64,000 nucleotides of DNA, taken from Otatea glauca. Taxonomy: Eukaryota > Streptophyta > Magnoliopsida > Poales > Poaceae. Below are positions 1-11,388 of the stretch, in pieces. Positions within the stretch are counted from its first letter, which is position 1, and each line of letters starts with the position of its first letter. A program made the position numbers and the translations under genes. The notes under the pieces were generated by a model, which had not been told where the DNA came from, did not search any database, and worked only from the letters and a program-made list of their open reading frames with translations. The stretch covers positions 2,232,001 through 2,296,000 of the forward strand of contig CM070723.1 of the NCBI GenBank assembly GCA_036346275.1. The letters are read 5' to 3'.

Positions 1-83
1 AGTATTAACGTCCTCAGGGACCAGTGCTTTCAACAACATTCTACAATAATGATTTGTAAGTAACAGTAGCAAAGTGAAAGCTT

Positions 84-2958
84 TTTTTTAAACTAAGGTA
101 AGAGCTCTGCCATTCATTTCAAAAGAGAAGAAAACCAACACTAGCCTTCGGAGATGCGATTACATAGACATCGATCCCAGCCATAGCATGGGAGACACCA
201 ACATTGGAGAAAGAGCCGTCACGGAGCTCCCCCAAGGCACCACATACACCAGCTAAAAACCAACACCTTATTGAGTGACGACAAACAAGACGACCATCAA
301 TCCCAGCTCGGCCTCATCGCCCGTCATCTTCGGCAACCGCATCCTAGCCCCACCATCGGCCAGCCTGAGCCCCGCACTTGCATCGGCGCACAGCCTCCTC
401 CCGGGACTCGCCTGCTGCCTCGGCCGACCCCCGCCATGCATGGTTGTCTTGAGCTCAGGTCCACGCCTCCTTGACTTGCAACGCTAAACTCCTACCGACT
501 CGGGCCATCTCCTTCCTGGCCGCCATCTCTGGTCGAGCTACGGCTTCTTCTTCTTGCCGACTCCAGATCGCCTCGGCCTGCGATGACATAGGCTATGTGC
601 CACCTCCGCCCAGCGAACCCAGATCGCCGACCATCCCGAGCTCCAAACCTGCTGCGTTGATTGCCGTCCCGTGAGGCTCACACCTCTCTAACCTCCGGGC
701 CATCTCGTCCGTGCCGACTCAAGCCGGCGTCCACAATGGCTCCTCGTCGTCTGCCTCAAGGATGCCTGAGAAACCCCCGTGATCGAGGCACCTGCTTTGG
801 ATTTCATCGTAGCCGGATTGAACTACCCACCAGGCAGGAAACCTCACCGCCGCCTCGACCTGCCCGAGCCACCGCCACCGCCTCCGAGACATCGACGACC
901 ATGACCTCCCCGTCCAGGAGAACACCGACCTCGTCGCACCTAAATGGATCACCGACCTCACACAACCCCGACATGCATCTCACGCACCGCAGCGCTGGTC
1001 AGATCTGGCAAGGAGGGCAGATCTATGTCGGGATTCGAATATACAAATCTGGACCCTCTGTGTATTCTGCACTAGTCCAAGATTACGCTAGTGCACACAA
1101 GCTCAACATAGATAAATATCACAATCATACACAACGGATACTTAAGAAAAGACTTCATCTAATTAAATATAATTGCTAAACGACCTTATGGTCTACCTTA
1201 CATGAGTACGCCACACAGGGCTAAAACTAAAAATAAATGAAACAGCAGCAAAAATAATTTATTCGTAGCAACCCTTCAATTTGCCACATGCAACTAACAA
1301 GGTTCGCACCCTAATCGATCGTCTCCTCTTGGAACTCCTCCTAAGCAGGCGTAGCCTCCTCTCTAACGGGTAATTTATTGTTGCAAGAGGTGAGTATATA
1401 AAGCATTCAACAAATTGTACACAGAATGCAAGTCTAATATACTATATACATGACTTATTCCAAATAAATGACTGAATTGGTTATTTTGCAATAAAGCATC
1501 ATTTATAAAAGAATAACATAAATAGATTGAAATGACAGTAAAACAAATAATAATAATAATAAATTTTTTAGTTATTTTCCAACAAACCTGACTCACAAGT
1601 CACAACCTTAATCAAATTCCATACTTCCATAGGCATACAACCTCTATTCCCAAGTTCATTTTAATAAAATCTAACCCTTAACTGTAATCACCGAGCATTG
1701 CTCAATATCGCGAGCACGGCTATTCAAATATGTTTGATACTCTGTAGAGGTTATACATTTTACCCACAAGATACAATCATACACCACAAAGGCGAGTGAT
1801 TATAATAAAGCCTTTCCAATGCTCTGTCTAAACCCAGTACGACCCGCTGAAGTTTCAACAGTGATGGGACTGGTTACCACATTCAGGGCCTCCCTCTCGC
1901 GCCATGTGAATCTACCCGTATACCCGGAACCCACACCACCACGACAGTACCAAAGCCTAGATATTACAAATTAATCAGCTAGGTCTGTTCCATACCAGAC
2001 ATGTGGTTGTATGAATGACTCAGTTCAAAAGGTTGCAAGATTAAGTCCTTAATTGACCAAGGCAAGATTTACTAAAAATCACCATTACCATTATACCATC
2101 AATTACTATTATCAAAAACAATGCGACGGACATGGAGGCAGCGGCGGAGTTCGGCTCGGATACGATGATTGCGACATGGAAAGATCCGGACCGTCCACGT
2201 GGCGCTCATCAGTGAGGCCACGTCACGTGGTCCGGACGGGCTGATCCCAATCGAGGATTGAAATCCGATGGCCCACTTTCATACAGGCTAGGGTTCTGGG
2301 GAAACGGGCTACGCGGGCTGGCAGCATGAGGGAAACAAGCTAGGCCCGCTTGGGCTCGGCCCAACACTGCTCACATGATTTTCCAAAACATTTTTCATTA
2401 AAAGTAAATCCAAAAATTAGAATAACCTAAAATAAATAGCAAAAATACCGAAAAATTTCAGAAAATATTCTAGGGCATTTGGAACTCAATAAAAATACTT
2501 TCAATAAAATTTTATTTGAAAATTTTCAGATTTCTAAATAACTTTAACAAAAGGTTTAATTAAAATAAATTCAAAATAATTTAAATAAATTCCAAAAATT
2601 TATAAAAATATAAAATGCACAATAAATATATAAAATGCAAAAATTGGGATGTTACAATCCGGCCAGATCTGACAGCAGCGAGAAGCACCATAGAAGGAAG
2701 CGCAGCTCGGTCCCAACGCCAGCCCCAACATCGGTCCCCGTGGAGCTTCACCCCAATAGCTGTTCCAACCGATGCTCGTCGCCACCAACCCGATCTCAGC
2801 AACGGGGCTCGTTGCCACCAACACCCGATTCCTTAGACACCGGCGCTGGGATCTGGAGATTGAGCTGAAGCAAGCCCCGCCGCCGTGGTTGACCAGCCGG
2901 CAACCGCCTGCGGCAGCGGTGAGGGAGAAGGATAAGGGGGTGGGACTCTCTTGGTTGG
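84..2958 (-). mobile_element. LINE-like non-LTR retroelement, split by a nested LTR
   Basis: The 15-bp direct repeat GCAAAGTGAAAGCTT lies at 69-83 and again at 2959-2973. Directly inside the left copy is a T-run (82-89) followed by sequence that on the minus strand reads as a typical plant LINE 3' end (an AGAGCTC-type block, then poly-A). Together these indicate target-primed insertion in minus orientation. The 5' part (2656-2958) and the 3' part (84 to about 1180) are GC-rich and separated by an LTR-like block. No reverse-transcriptase motif was seen in what remains, so it is either non-autonomous or heavily deleted. The GC-rich open frames at 271-1179 lack convincing starts and domains and are regarded as decayed element sequence. 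Confidence 0.5.
1180..2656 (-). mobile_element. Gypsy-type LTR (solo or fragment) nested in the LINE
   Basis: On the minus strand the block starts at 2656 with TGTAACATCCCAATTTTT, the usual start of a large class of grass gypsy LTRs. It contains the block GAGGTTATACATTTTACCCACAAGA near 1747, also found in related form at 53236 and 56806 in two other LTRs of this window, and a GC-rich U3-like segment with GGGCTGG-type words (2140-2370). The low-coordinate boundary is not clear and no matching target duplication was found, so ~1180 is approximate. No internal coding domain remains. Confidence 0.5.
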
Positions 2959-2973
2959 GCAAAGTGAAAGCTT

Positions 2974-3434
2974 AACCTATCATGTTTGTTAGTTGACAAC
3001 TATTTGAGTGAAGAAAATATTTTTGCATGATTGAAAGTGGGCTTTTTTTACCATAATTAGGCCAGGTTTGCATACTGGGAGTTGTGACTCATGTCCTCTT
3101 TGCTTTCATAAGTCTGCTTCAAATGAAAAAGACAACACAACGGTACCAATCTGGGTGAAGGCGCTCCTAAGTTGCATTTAATATGAAGGCGGTCAACCTA
3201 AAAGTAAATGTTAGCAATGAAAACTTGTAACTTGAGGGAGTAATAAGCCGAGAAGCAGATTTATAATCTATAACTTCAAAAATTGGACATGATTTGTGGA
3301 TTCTATACCATAGTTGTTAAAAGGCACAAATAATGTTTTAACACAAGAATAAACATTAGAATGAATACATTAGATGGTTAAACAGCATTGTACAGTAAGA
3401 GAAATCAAATTAATAACTAAGGCTGTCAAAAAAG
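2974..3434. other. AT-rich intergenic stretch
   Basis: No gene, RNA or bounded repeat could be recognised. Composition is AT-rich and both strands are broken by stop codons. Confidence 0.4.
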
Positions 3435-4189
3435 CTAATAATTAATGCCGCAATGCACGCCGAAGAGCATCGATCTTTTTCCCAAAGAAGCATGATAGGC
3501 AAGGTATTTCAACGCCGGCCTTGAGACAACATAGTACCATAGTAGGAACATCAGGCACTTTCTCTGACCATGAGCTACAAAAAGATCCAGATCGGCCACA
3601 CTGGGCATTGTAAGTGCCAAGCAAGCATCATCCGTGAAACTAAAGAAGGAAAATGGGAACTACTAATGTAGTTTCGTATATCTTGCTACTCAATTGAAGT
3701 ATATTTTATCGTCTGCACTGTAAATAATAACCGGGAATCCAAATCACGATCTCATCAGAGATCCGATCACAAAGTAAGCTAAAACAATCAACAGAGAACA
3801 AAACTTTAATTGTTATGTAAACGAAGATTTCGAAACAAATCTTAAAGTTAATCGACCTGTTTGGAGCAAGAGATGAATGAGAGAGGAGCCAGACGCGGAT
3901 GGCGCAGTGGAGCTCGATCCGATGGAGGAATAAGGTGACATAGCAGGGCAGCTCCCAGTCCTCCCACTTGCACGACTCCCCCGACGGCGGTGGCGGCGAG
4001 TAATCGAACAGGCACCCCATGGACCGCTCCTCGTGCCCCTGTGTCATCCACCGCCCTGCGCCCTCGCCGTGCCCGCAGCGGATGCACGCCGTCCCGCACA
4101 GCCGTGCCTGAAAAATCCCTCCTGCTACCAACGAAATCCCCCGCATCGAGCTCGGCTGGCGTGCAAGCGAGATGTGGACCTCGCCTCAC
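3435..4189 (-). other. Possible two-exon gene or gene fragment, unidentified
   Basis: Two minus-strand stretches look coding-like. The upstream one (about 4146 to 3868) is GC-rich and rich in Cys, Trp and charged residues; its reading ends at a possible donor (CAG/gtcgat near 3857). The downstream one begins after a possible acceptor (tgcccag near 3603) and runs open to a TAA near 3441, with the segment CLSCFFGKKIDALRRALRH at its end. I do not recognise the family. It could be a real small gene, a decayed gene fragment carried by a transposon, or chance. Upstream sequence up to about 4400 is GC-rich like a grass 5' region. Confidence 0.25.
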
Positions 4190-4419
4190 GAACTCCTCAC
4201 GCTAACCTTTGTTGTCGGTTCAGAAACAGGGGTGGTGGGAGAATGGTTGCTAGGTGTCAGCGGGAGGGCTCACTGAGGGCGGGGTGGACGACGGGGTCAG
4301 GTGAGGAGGGGAGAGGACTAGAGGAGACAGCGGAGGAAGGCGCAACGAATCGTATAAGGAGAGGCTGGGGGCGTGAATCAAGAATATACATGATTTCTAT
4401 AGTTACATTTCATTAATAA

Positions 4420-5797
4420 ATAGTACTAGATAATACCTCTTTAGCCCTTTGTATCTTAACATAAATATATAGAGAACATCAAATAAATATCATGCAAGAC
4501 ATAGAATGTAGTTGGATAAAACTCTCATCTTCCTAATGCATGTTTTGTTGTACCTTGTTTTGGTTTGTTTGTCCAAGCTATTTCTTAGGCAAGAAATAGC
4601 TTATATCTCTCTTCTTTAATCTTCTCTTCACGTAAGCATTAATCCTATATAGCATATTAAAGAAATTGCTGACATAGGAGCATTGGGAGTATCCTAACTA
4701 ACAGCAGGTTCTTTTTAAGTAGCTAAGAAATAAAGAGAAAATGCATTGTTTACCATAGAATAACTCTTAGTTTCACGATTTGCGATGGGATAGGTACCTA
4801 TTTCTTTCGTGCCACTAGGTTTCAAATTTTGTTTCCTCCATATCATCGCTCTCATCTCCCAATCCGACCAATATCGTTAAGCCTTCCTATGAGTTATGGC
4901 CAAGCCCTACATGTTATTTTCTTTCTACTACTATGAATCTCTACATGTGGGGACCCACAAATTAGAGCCATCACCTTCTTCCTCTTTTTCTTCCTCCTAC
5001 TTCTCTCTCTATCTCTCACTCATATCCTGTCTTCTCATTTTTGGGACGCACCAATCAGAGTCAGCACCTTCTTCTTCCTCCTCCCTTCTCTAGGAAAAGG
5101 TTCCTATGCAGTCTAACGGGGGACTACAACTTAAGCAGTCCACAGTCCTCTGTACCGTCTGATCGAGCCAACGAATGGTCTAAATTGTTCAACAGTGACT
5201 TGCTACAGTACTTGTTACGGTAGAAAAATCGATATAGTGTTTTTGCTACATTATTCCCTCCAGAAGATTTGAACCGTCGTTTTTTATCCAACGGTCTACA
5301 CATAACTATTTAAGATGCAATCCCTACCGAGGCAACGTTGGATATGTTCCCCTCTATCCCTCCCCATATCCTGTCTTCTCATTTTATTTCTCCTCCCGTG
5401 CACTAATCTGAGTGAAATAATTGGACGGGGAGATGACGATGATGGTACGGAGTGAAGAAGATCTGAAAACCTGATGGCACATAAAGGAACTTGTACCTAT
5501 TCGATGGTATATTTTGGAACTAGGTGTTATTCAGGGGTAAATGACGGATTTTTTTTCTTCATAAATGAACGACACTAGGTCCATTTGTGTATATGCCTTA
5601 ACTCTTGTGTCCAAAACTGAAATAAATTACATCTAATATTGAGTGAAGTACTATTTTTTCCGAGGGAAATTGGATGGAGTATTATTTACTACAAGAGTTT
5701 ACATCTCGTTATCTCGATGTCTCCCTGTCATTGACAATGAGATAAGGCAAATCTCCTTGAAAAAAATGAAAAAAAAATATTATGATCCTTTTTGAGT
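4420..5797. other. Intergenic region upstream of eL19 with a dispersed repeat fragment
   Basis: No gene is seen. The segment about 5105-5300 contains ACTACAACTTAAGCAGTCC followed by TTGCTACAGTACTTGTTACGG. Related words recur at about 62190-62215 and, more loosely, around 16550-16660, so this is probably a fragment of a dispersed non-autonomous DNA element. 4970-5095 is a pyrimidine-rich run (TTCTTCCTCC units). The short open frames here are low-complexity. Confidence 0.35.
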
Positions 5798-5886
5798 GGC
5801 CCATAAAGATCCGTAGGCCCAAGAGATCGATCGGAGAACCCATACAACGAAGGCCAGGCCCAACTTGAGAGCCACGGAAACCCTAA
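5798..5886 (+). promoter_or_regulatory. eL19 promoter: three site-II motifs and a telo box
   Basis: GGCCCA (site II, TGGGCC/T on the other strand) occurs at 5798-5803, 5816-5821 and 5857-5862, followed by the telo box AAACCCTAA at 5878-5886, about 100 bp before the start codon. This combination is an established signature of plant ribosomal-protein promoters and fits growth-linked TCP/TRB-type control. The same pairing occurs upstream of eL18 in this window. Confidence 0.7.
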
Positions 5887-5988
5887 TCCCCTTGAGCTAT
5901 AAGGCGCCGCCAGCGCCGCATTTCCCAAACCCTTGCGCCACCACAACCACGCCGCTGGTTAGGGAGAGAGAGTTGAGCGGCGGCGAAG

Positions 5989-8626
5989 ATGGTGTCGCTG
6001 AAGCTGCAGAAGCGTCTCGCCGCGAGCGTCCTGAAGTGCGGCAAGGGAAAGGTCTGGCTCGACCCCAATGAGGTCAACGAGATCTCCATGGCCAACTCCC
6101 GTAAGGCGCTCCCCTCCCCTCCCCTCCACCCCTCTTGCTCTCTCTCCACGCATGCCGCTCATCGTGTGTATCTATCATCGGTTGATTGTTCTGTGTGTTT
6201 CGATTGTGTAGATCTGTGGGTGAGGTCTATCTGTGCGGGTTAGCATAGTTTCAAGATGATAGAACGATGCTTGTTTGTGCTGCTTCGATCATCTAAACGG
6301 TGGGTGGGCATAATTATTGTTCCTTTGCAAGTGATTGTTTTGTGGTTTTGAATTTTTTCTTGAGAACAGTGTTAGATATGGACTGTGATGTTGAGATCCA
6401 TTCGTACCCTCCCGGTGGTAATCTATGGCGATCCGTGTAGTTCCTTGTAGTACGCTGATGTTCATGTTGGTAGCCATCTAGATGGAGTTTCCCTGAGTTC
6501 CTATGAGATGTACGATTTTCTGCTCTAGGCTCTAGTAGCTGATATATGCTGTGTTATGTATTATCCATGCACAATCATCAAATTTTCTATAATTCTGGTG
6601 TAAGTGTAATGATGTATGCATTTCTGCGTCGCTTTATGCCTGCATGTTGGGTTGTGTAGAGACTGCCAAAATATGCATAACGAAAGTTGACTCACAAGGA
6701 AATAGGAAACCTGGTTAGCTTGACCATAATTATAACACCTGGCAATCCTGCTTGCGCATGTAACACTGCCAATATCCCAATACATAACAAAAGTCAAATG
6801 CTAAGGAAACATGTAGCTCCATTTGTTTGACCATGATTATGGCTTGGCAATTCTGCATGCACATGTATTATCTGTGCACAATCATAAAATTGTGTCTAAT
6901 ACTGATGTAAATGTAATGGTGTATCCATTTCTGCATCAATAATTATAACACCTGGCAGTCCTGCTTGCGCATGGGATGTTGCCAATAGCGCAATATATAG
7001 CAAAAGTCAAATGATAAGGAAACCGGTAGCCAGGTAGCTCCATTAGCTTGACCATGATTATGACTCCCGGCAATTCTGCATGCACATGCTGTAACGGTCG
7101 AGCTAATGGACTCCCGGTTTCATTGTTAGTCGACCTTTATCATGCATGTATCTGCAGCCTTATGTGTGTACGTAGGATTGCCATGTCATATTGTAATGCT
7201 CTAGTGGAGCTACTGACTTCTTTGTTACTCTGTTTTATTAATGTATCTGCTGTCTAGATATGTCAGACGTGCTGTTCCTGTTATTTGTTTCTTTGTAACT
7301 TGCATTTGTTATGTTTATATTGTTAGTCTTATCTGTGTGCGCGTGATTGCTGGCATTATACTTGTATCATATCTGCTCCTTTTTTGTTTGTTGTGTATTG
7401 CACATGCAGGATTGTTGATCATTGGGTCCATGTTCATACTAAGAGTTATCTGTTTCTTTTTTACTCAACTGTCCTTGCAGTATTAGTTGTTCTACTTCTT
7501 AATGGAACACAAATGTGAAGAATTATTTCATCAAAACTTGCAGGGCAGAACATCCGGAAGTTGGTAAAGGATGGTTTTGTCATCAAGAAGCCTCAGAAGA
7601 TACACTCGAGGTCCCGTGCAAGGAGGGCACATGAGGCTAAGCAGAAGGGACGTCACTCTGGATATGGTATATAACTGTAATATACTTTTCTGGCATAGTG
7701 GTGTCCATATCTGTAAATATGTGCCGCAATCTGTGATTCTATCTTCCTATAGGTAAGCGTAGGGGTACCAGGGAGGCTAGGCTCCCCACCAAGATTCTCT
7801 GGATGAGGAGGATGCGCGTCCTGAGGCGCCTGCTGCGCAAGTATCGTGAGGCCAAGAAGATTGACAAGCACATGTACCATGACATGTACATGAAGGTCAA
7901 GGGTAACATGTTCAAGAACAAGAGGGTCCTTATGGAGAGTATCCACAAGTCCAAGGCAGAGAAGGCAAGAGAGAAGACCCTTTCTGATCAGTTTGAGGCT
8001 AAGCGCGCCAAGAGCAAGGCAAGCCGAGAAAGGAAGATTGCCAGGAGAGAGGAGAGGTTAGCTCAGGTAAGATAATGTTGACTCAAGCCTTTATTTCCTC
8101 ATGTAATTAGATGTGCTTGCTTCTGCATAATATTGGTACTGAAATACATGATGTTCCGCATGTCAAGTGAGAAATTAGCATTTGAACTGCTCTGTTGTTG
8201 ATTAACAAGTGGGGGCAGTTAGTTAACCATTTGTTTGTTGATCCTAGACAACAGACAACATGTTCCTTGAATCAGATGTTATTCATAGGATGGTGTTGAA
8301 TATGACAAGCTCCTAAGCTGCCTTGTGTATGGCATTTCCTATCCAGGGTGGTTTTATAGCTTCAAATGTAGCAGGCAGTGATGTGTTTCAATTCTGCTTT
8401 TTTTTTGATAGAACAATGGTTTTTTTGTTAGAACCCATGGTTAAATGTGTGCTTTTCTTCAAATAGGGCCCGAGAGAACCTGCTCCAGCAGCTGCGGCTC
8501 CAGCTCCGACCGCAGCAGTGTGAGTATCTTGAATTTTTTTCTTTGATAATTTTTTGTTTGTGTTCCATTGAGCTAATTTTATGCAATTTCCAATGTTACA
8601 GGGCACCAAAGAAAGCGAAGAAATGA
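5989..8626 (+). CDS. RPL19: 60S ribosomal protein L19 (eL19)
   Basis: A structural protein of the cytosolic large ribosomal subunit. Exons are 5989-6100, 7544-7666, 7753-8066, 8467-8519 and 8602-8626, all with GT-AG borders, giving 208 residues, the usual plant size. The start MVSLKLQKRLAASVLKCG is the conserved eL19 N-terminus. It is followed by the WLDPNEVNEI block, the KLVKDGFVI and RSRARRAHEAK segments, and the basic RGTREARLP and MYMKVKGN blocks. The tail has the long Lys/Arg/Glu helix ending in RRLAQ-like sequence, an Ala/Pro-rich linker (about residues 184-200) and APKKAKK. No break is seen. The 1.44-kb first intron is long and contains an internal duplication. Several ORFs in that intron are intronic noise. 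Identification is essentially certain; the exact start is fixed by the conserved N-terminus and the upstream telo box. Confidence 0.97.
6561..7095 (+). repeat. Imperfect duplication inside eL19 intron 1
   Basis: AATTATAACACCTGGCAATC at about 6727 recurs as a near-identical copy about 212 bp later (6939). The block with TGCACAATCAT and GTGTA..CATTTCTGC (about 6567-6632) recurs about 306 bp later (6873-6935). The intron has therefore grown by at least two overlapping segmental duplications. No coding content. Confidence 0.6.
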
Positions 8627-9648
8627 AGGTTTGAAATGAAGCTCTAGCTTTCTGGTACTATGAAGGATTAGCCTAATTTTGAAGCGTCAGAACTGTTTTG
8701 TTCTATATCTAAGTGTCATGTCTCAGATACCTTGAATATCATACCATGTTCGTTCTGTTGGATGTAGCAGAGATGTTTCTTTAAACAGTTGAGCTCATAA
8801 TATCTGGTTATGTTTATGAACCTAGTAACAGTTGTACGTGGGAATTCGCAAGTTTCTGTATGGCTGGTTTCGGTTCTTTGCTGTATCTTCAAGCTCATGT
8901 TCCCGTGTCTTGGGGTATTTCTGCTTGTGATGGTGTTGATTTAGTTGAAGCCCCCCTATCTTGTTGGTACTGTGGTACATGGTTCTACTCATAGGTGCCA
9001 CTGCAGACCATCAAACGGATTGTTCGGTTGGTAATGGAGTTCTTGATATTACCGCCTTTCATGCAGCGGTGGTCGTGGCGATCTGTCTGTCAATACACAT
9101 TTTTCCCGCTGGATGAGCGCATACAGCGCGGAGCCATGGTTATTCCGTCCTGGTCGTCTGGTCCGACCTGCCTACCAAGTCACGCCGCGGCGTCGGCCTC
9201 TATCAAAAAAAGTCGTCTAAGGTAGCGATCGCCTCGATGCGTCGATTTTAGCTGATGCCACAAATCATGCTTTTCTCTATCCACCATGCCGCTTGCATGT
9301 TCAGACTTAAAGACTAGCCCAGTCATCTCAGTTCAGTCAGTTGCTCACTTGCTTCGCACACTATTTTAGACCGTGTATGTAAAATGATGTGATATTAGTC
9401 GCAAAGAGATAAACAGCATAAAACAACATTATATGAGTTATTGTGATCTATCCTAGTGGTTGATTTTAGTTATCTTTAAATAATAGATAGAGGAGTATAT
9501 AAACAGTAGTCATCTCTACTATTGTGTATGCTTTTAGCTCTGTAGAATATTATAAGCATCTCTATCTCTAAAGTGGGTAGTGAGTATATTCCATTTTATT
9601 TGATATCCCAATACAACAGCATGCAACACATACGTCACGCATTTATAA
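8627..9648. other. eL19 3' region and intergenic sequence
   Basis: The first 200-300 bp after the eL19 stop are T-rich and probably 3' UTR. The remainder has no recognisable gene. The ATG-less frame at 8995-9225 has no domain and is not called. Confidence 0.4.
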
Positions 9649-9975
9649 GGGCCTGTTTGGGAGCTGTGGGTGATTGAAAAATTCGCTTTTGGTTTCTTTG
9701 GGCTATAAAGTAGTCAGAATTTGCAATGTGGCTTTTTGTAGAAGGTAGCAAAATAGCGAAGTACATCAGCGTCCGAGTGGGGAGGTGACGTCGAGGCGGC
9801 GTGGCAAGGTGGCAAAGGTCGGGAAGGGGGAGTAAGTGAGTTAGGAAGTGTTCAAGCGAAGCCACAGCTGAAAAGCTCCTCCTCAACAGCTTCAGCTTTT
9901 GAGAGTGCTTCTGCTGTGATTTAACTTTCCAGCTACTTTACAGCTATTTGAGGGAGCTTCCCCAAACAGCCTCTC
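9649..9975. mobile_element. MITE, PIF/Harbinger (Tourist)-like
   Basis: The left end GGGCCTGTTTGGGAGCT and the right end (complement GAGAGGCTGTTTGGGGAAGCT) form imperfect terminal inverted repeats. TAA flanks both ends (9646-9648 and 9976-9978), a 3-bp target duplication typical of PIF/Harbinger elements. The CTGTTTGG terminus is common to many grass MITEs. No transposase. Confidence 0.55.
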
Positions 9976-10212
9976 TAAGTCAGCACTAAACGCAAAAACG
10001 GTTTGTAGCGCCAACAAAAAAAATGGCATCTCAGAAAGTAGTAAAGCACGCAGCATGCAACACATACAACCCACGCCAATAAAACCCAAACCCATGTGAT
10101 CACCTCCGCCGATCACGCTCTGGATACGCACACACTCACGCACAGGCACAGGCTGTAGTAAGATCTCGCGCTCCGCTCTACGCCGGTTGATCCTTCTCTT
10201 GAGTTGCAAGAC

Positions 10213-10644
10213 ATGAGCGGCATTGCTCCTGCTCTTGCCCCTGCCGGCCTCTCGCCGGCGCCCGGCTGGAGCCTCTCCAGCACCGGCGCGTCGGGCCTGG
10301 CGGCAGCCAGTGCGGTCCTCCTTTTCCTCTTCCTCACCTGCCGCTTCATCTGGATGCACAACAAGGAGGCCGCCTCGAGCGCCGCCGCTCCGGCCGCGGC
10401 AACCTCCCCGCCGGTCGCGCGGCGCCACCGCGCCGTGCCGCTGACGCTGCTCCCGGTGTTCGTGCACATGACGTCGCCAGCCGACGCGGCGGAGTGCGCG
10501 GTGTGCCTGTCAGAGTTCAGGGAGCTGGAGGCCGGGCGACTCCTGCTGGCCTGCGGCCATGGGTTCCATGAGGAGTGCATCGTGACGTGGATCCGGCTCA
10601 ACACGACGTGTCCACTCTGCCGTGCTGCCGTGGCCACAAAATAG
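10213..10644 (+). CDS. ATL-type RING-H2 finger E3 ubiquitin ligase
   Basis: A 143-residue intronless protein. Residues 28-47 form one hydrophobic transmembrane segment. The RING-H2 domain has C95, C98, C114, H116, H119, C122, C133 and C136, i.e. C-x2-C-x15-C-x-H-x2-H-x2-C-x10-C-x2-C, with the usual Trp126 four residues after the sixth ligand. It should catalyse ubiquitin transfer with an E2 partner while anchored in a membrane. An N-terminal membrane helix, C-terminal RING and no intron are typical of the ATL family. The Pro normally found just before the third Cys is replaced (LLACGH), and the GLD block is weak (AVPLTLLPVF). ATL members are often defence- or stress-responsive, but no regulatory evidence is visible here. 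The ATG at 10213 is the first in frame and is followed by MSGIAPALAP. The substrate is unknown. Confidence 0.9.
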   Translation: MSGIAPALAPAGLSPAPGWSLSSTGASGLAAASAVLLFLFLTCRFIWMHNKEAASSAAAPAAATSPPVARRHRAVPLTLLPVFVHMTSPADAAECAVCLSEFRELEAGRLLLACGHGFHEECIVTWIRLNTTCPLCRAAVATK

Positions 10645-11388
10645 GGGATGCCTTCTAGAGTTCCAGGCGTGAAGCATATCCGTGACGTACATGTGCATAT
10701 TTCATATATGTGCAGAGTGCAGTGTCTTAGTTTCTACCCAGTGTCTATATTCTTTTTTCTTGGAACAGTCACATTTGTATAGTACTAGACTTCTAGTTAG
10801 CTTAGACATTTTTCCTCTTTTGTGTGGCATATGTATTAGTTCGAGTAGCCTTGTACTTATCATTGCAGTGCGGAAGCCACCTGAAGGTATTACATAAGAA
10901 CAACCATGGTCGATCATGGGTATGCAAATTGTGCTGTCGTCTACTAAAGGTCGGTCGTTTTCGCAGAACGCGGAGTATATCCTGCAACAAACGAAACTAG
11001 ATTAAAGCAAGTACAATAACAAAGTCTACTACATACTCTATCTTTCATCTGTATCATCTAGAGTAAACTAAAAGCTAGCTTGTATAATAATTATTTCTAA
11101 AGTTTGTCTCTAGATGCTCTTTTTTGTACATAAATATCTACTTATATTTCCGTGCAAACCTGGCTACTAAATAATGGTCAGCTCTTTTTTCTCTTTTTTT
11201 TTTTACTTTTTTATATAGGACAAAAGTCTGATATATACAAATTAATAGTAAGCTATGGTGCCTTGTTTACGTGTTCAGTCACGCGATTCTCAGCGCTTCG
11301 TTCTGTACCGTGTCACCCCGTCTTTTAATCCAAATTAACCATCTCAAGATAGCAACGTTTCACTATGTTACACTTCACCACGAGGAGC
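10645..11388. other. Intergenic, with a MITE remnant
   Basis: The first part is the probable 3' UTR of the RING gene. About 11008-11170 (AAGTACAATAACAAAGTC ... GTTTGTCTCTAGATG) resembles one half of the GTACAATA-type MITE at 12680-12950, with its outer end missing. 11190-11220 is a T-rich tract. No gene. Confidence 0.4.

Noticed and set aside
661..1179. 172-codon open frame on the plus strand
   Set aside because: It begins at a TTG rather than an ATG, has no domain, and lies within the LINE-like insertion.
7048..7486. Hydrophobic open frames
   Set aside because: They lie wholly within eL19 intron 1 and are T-rich intronic sequence.
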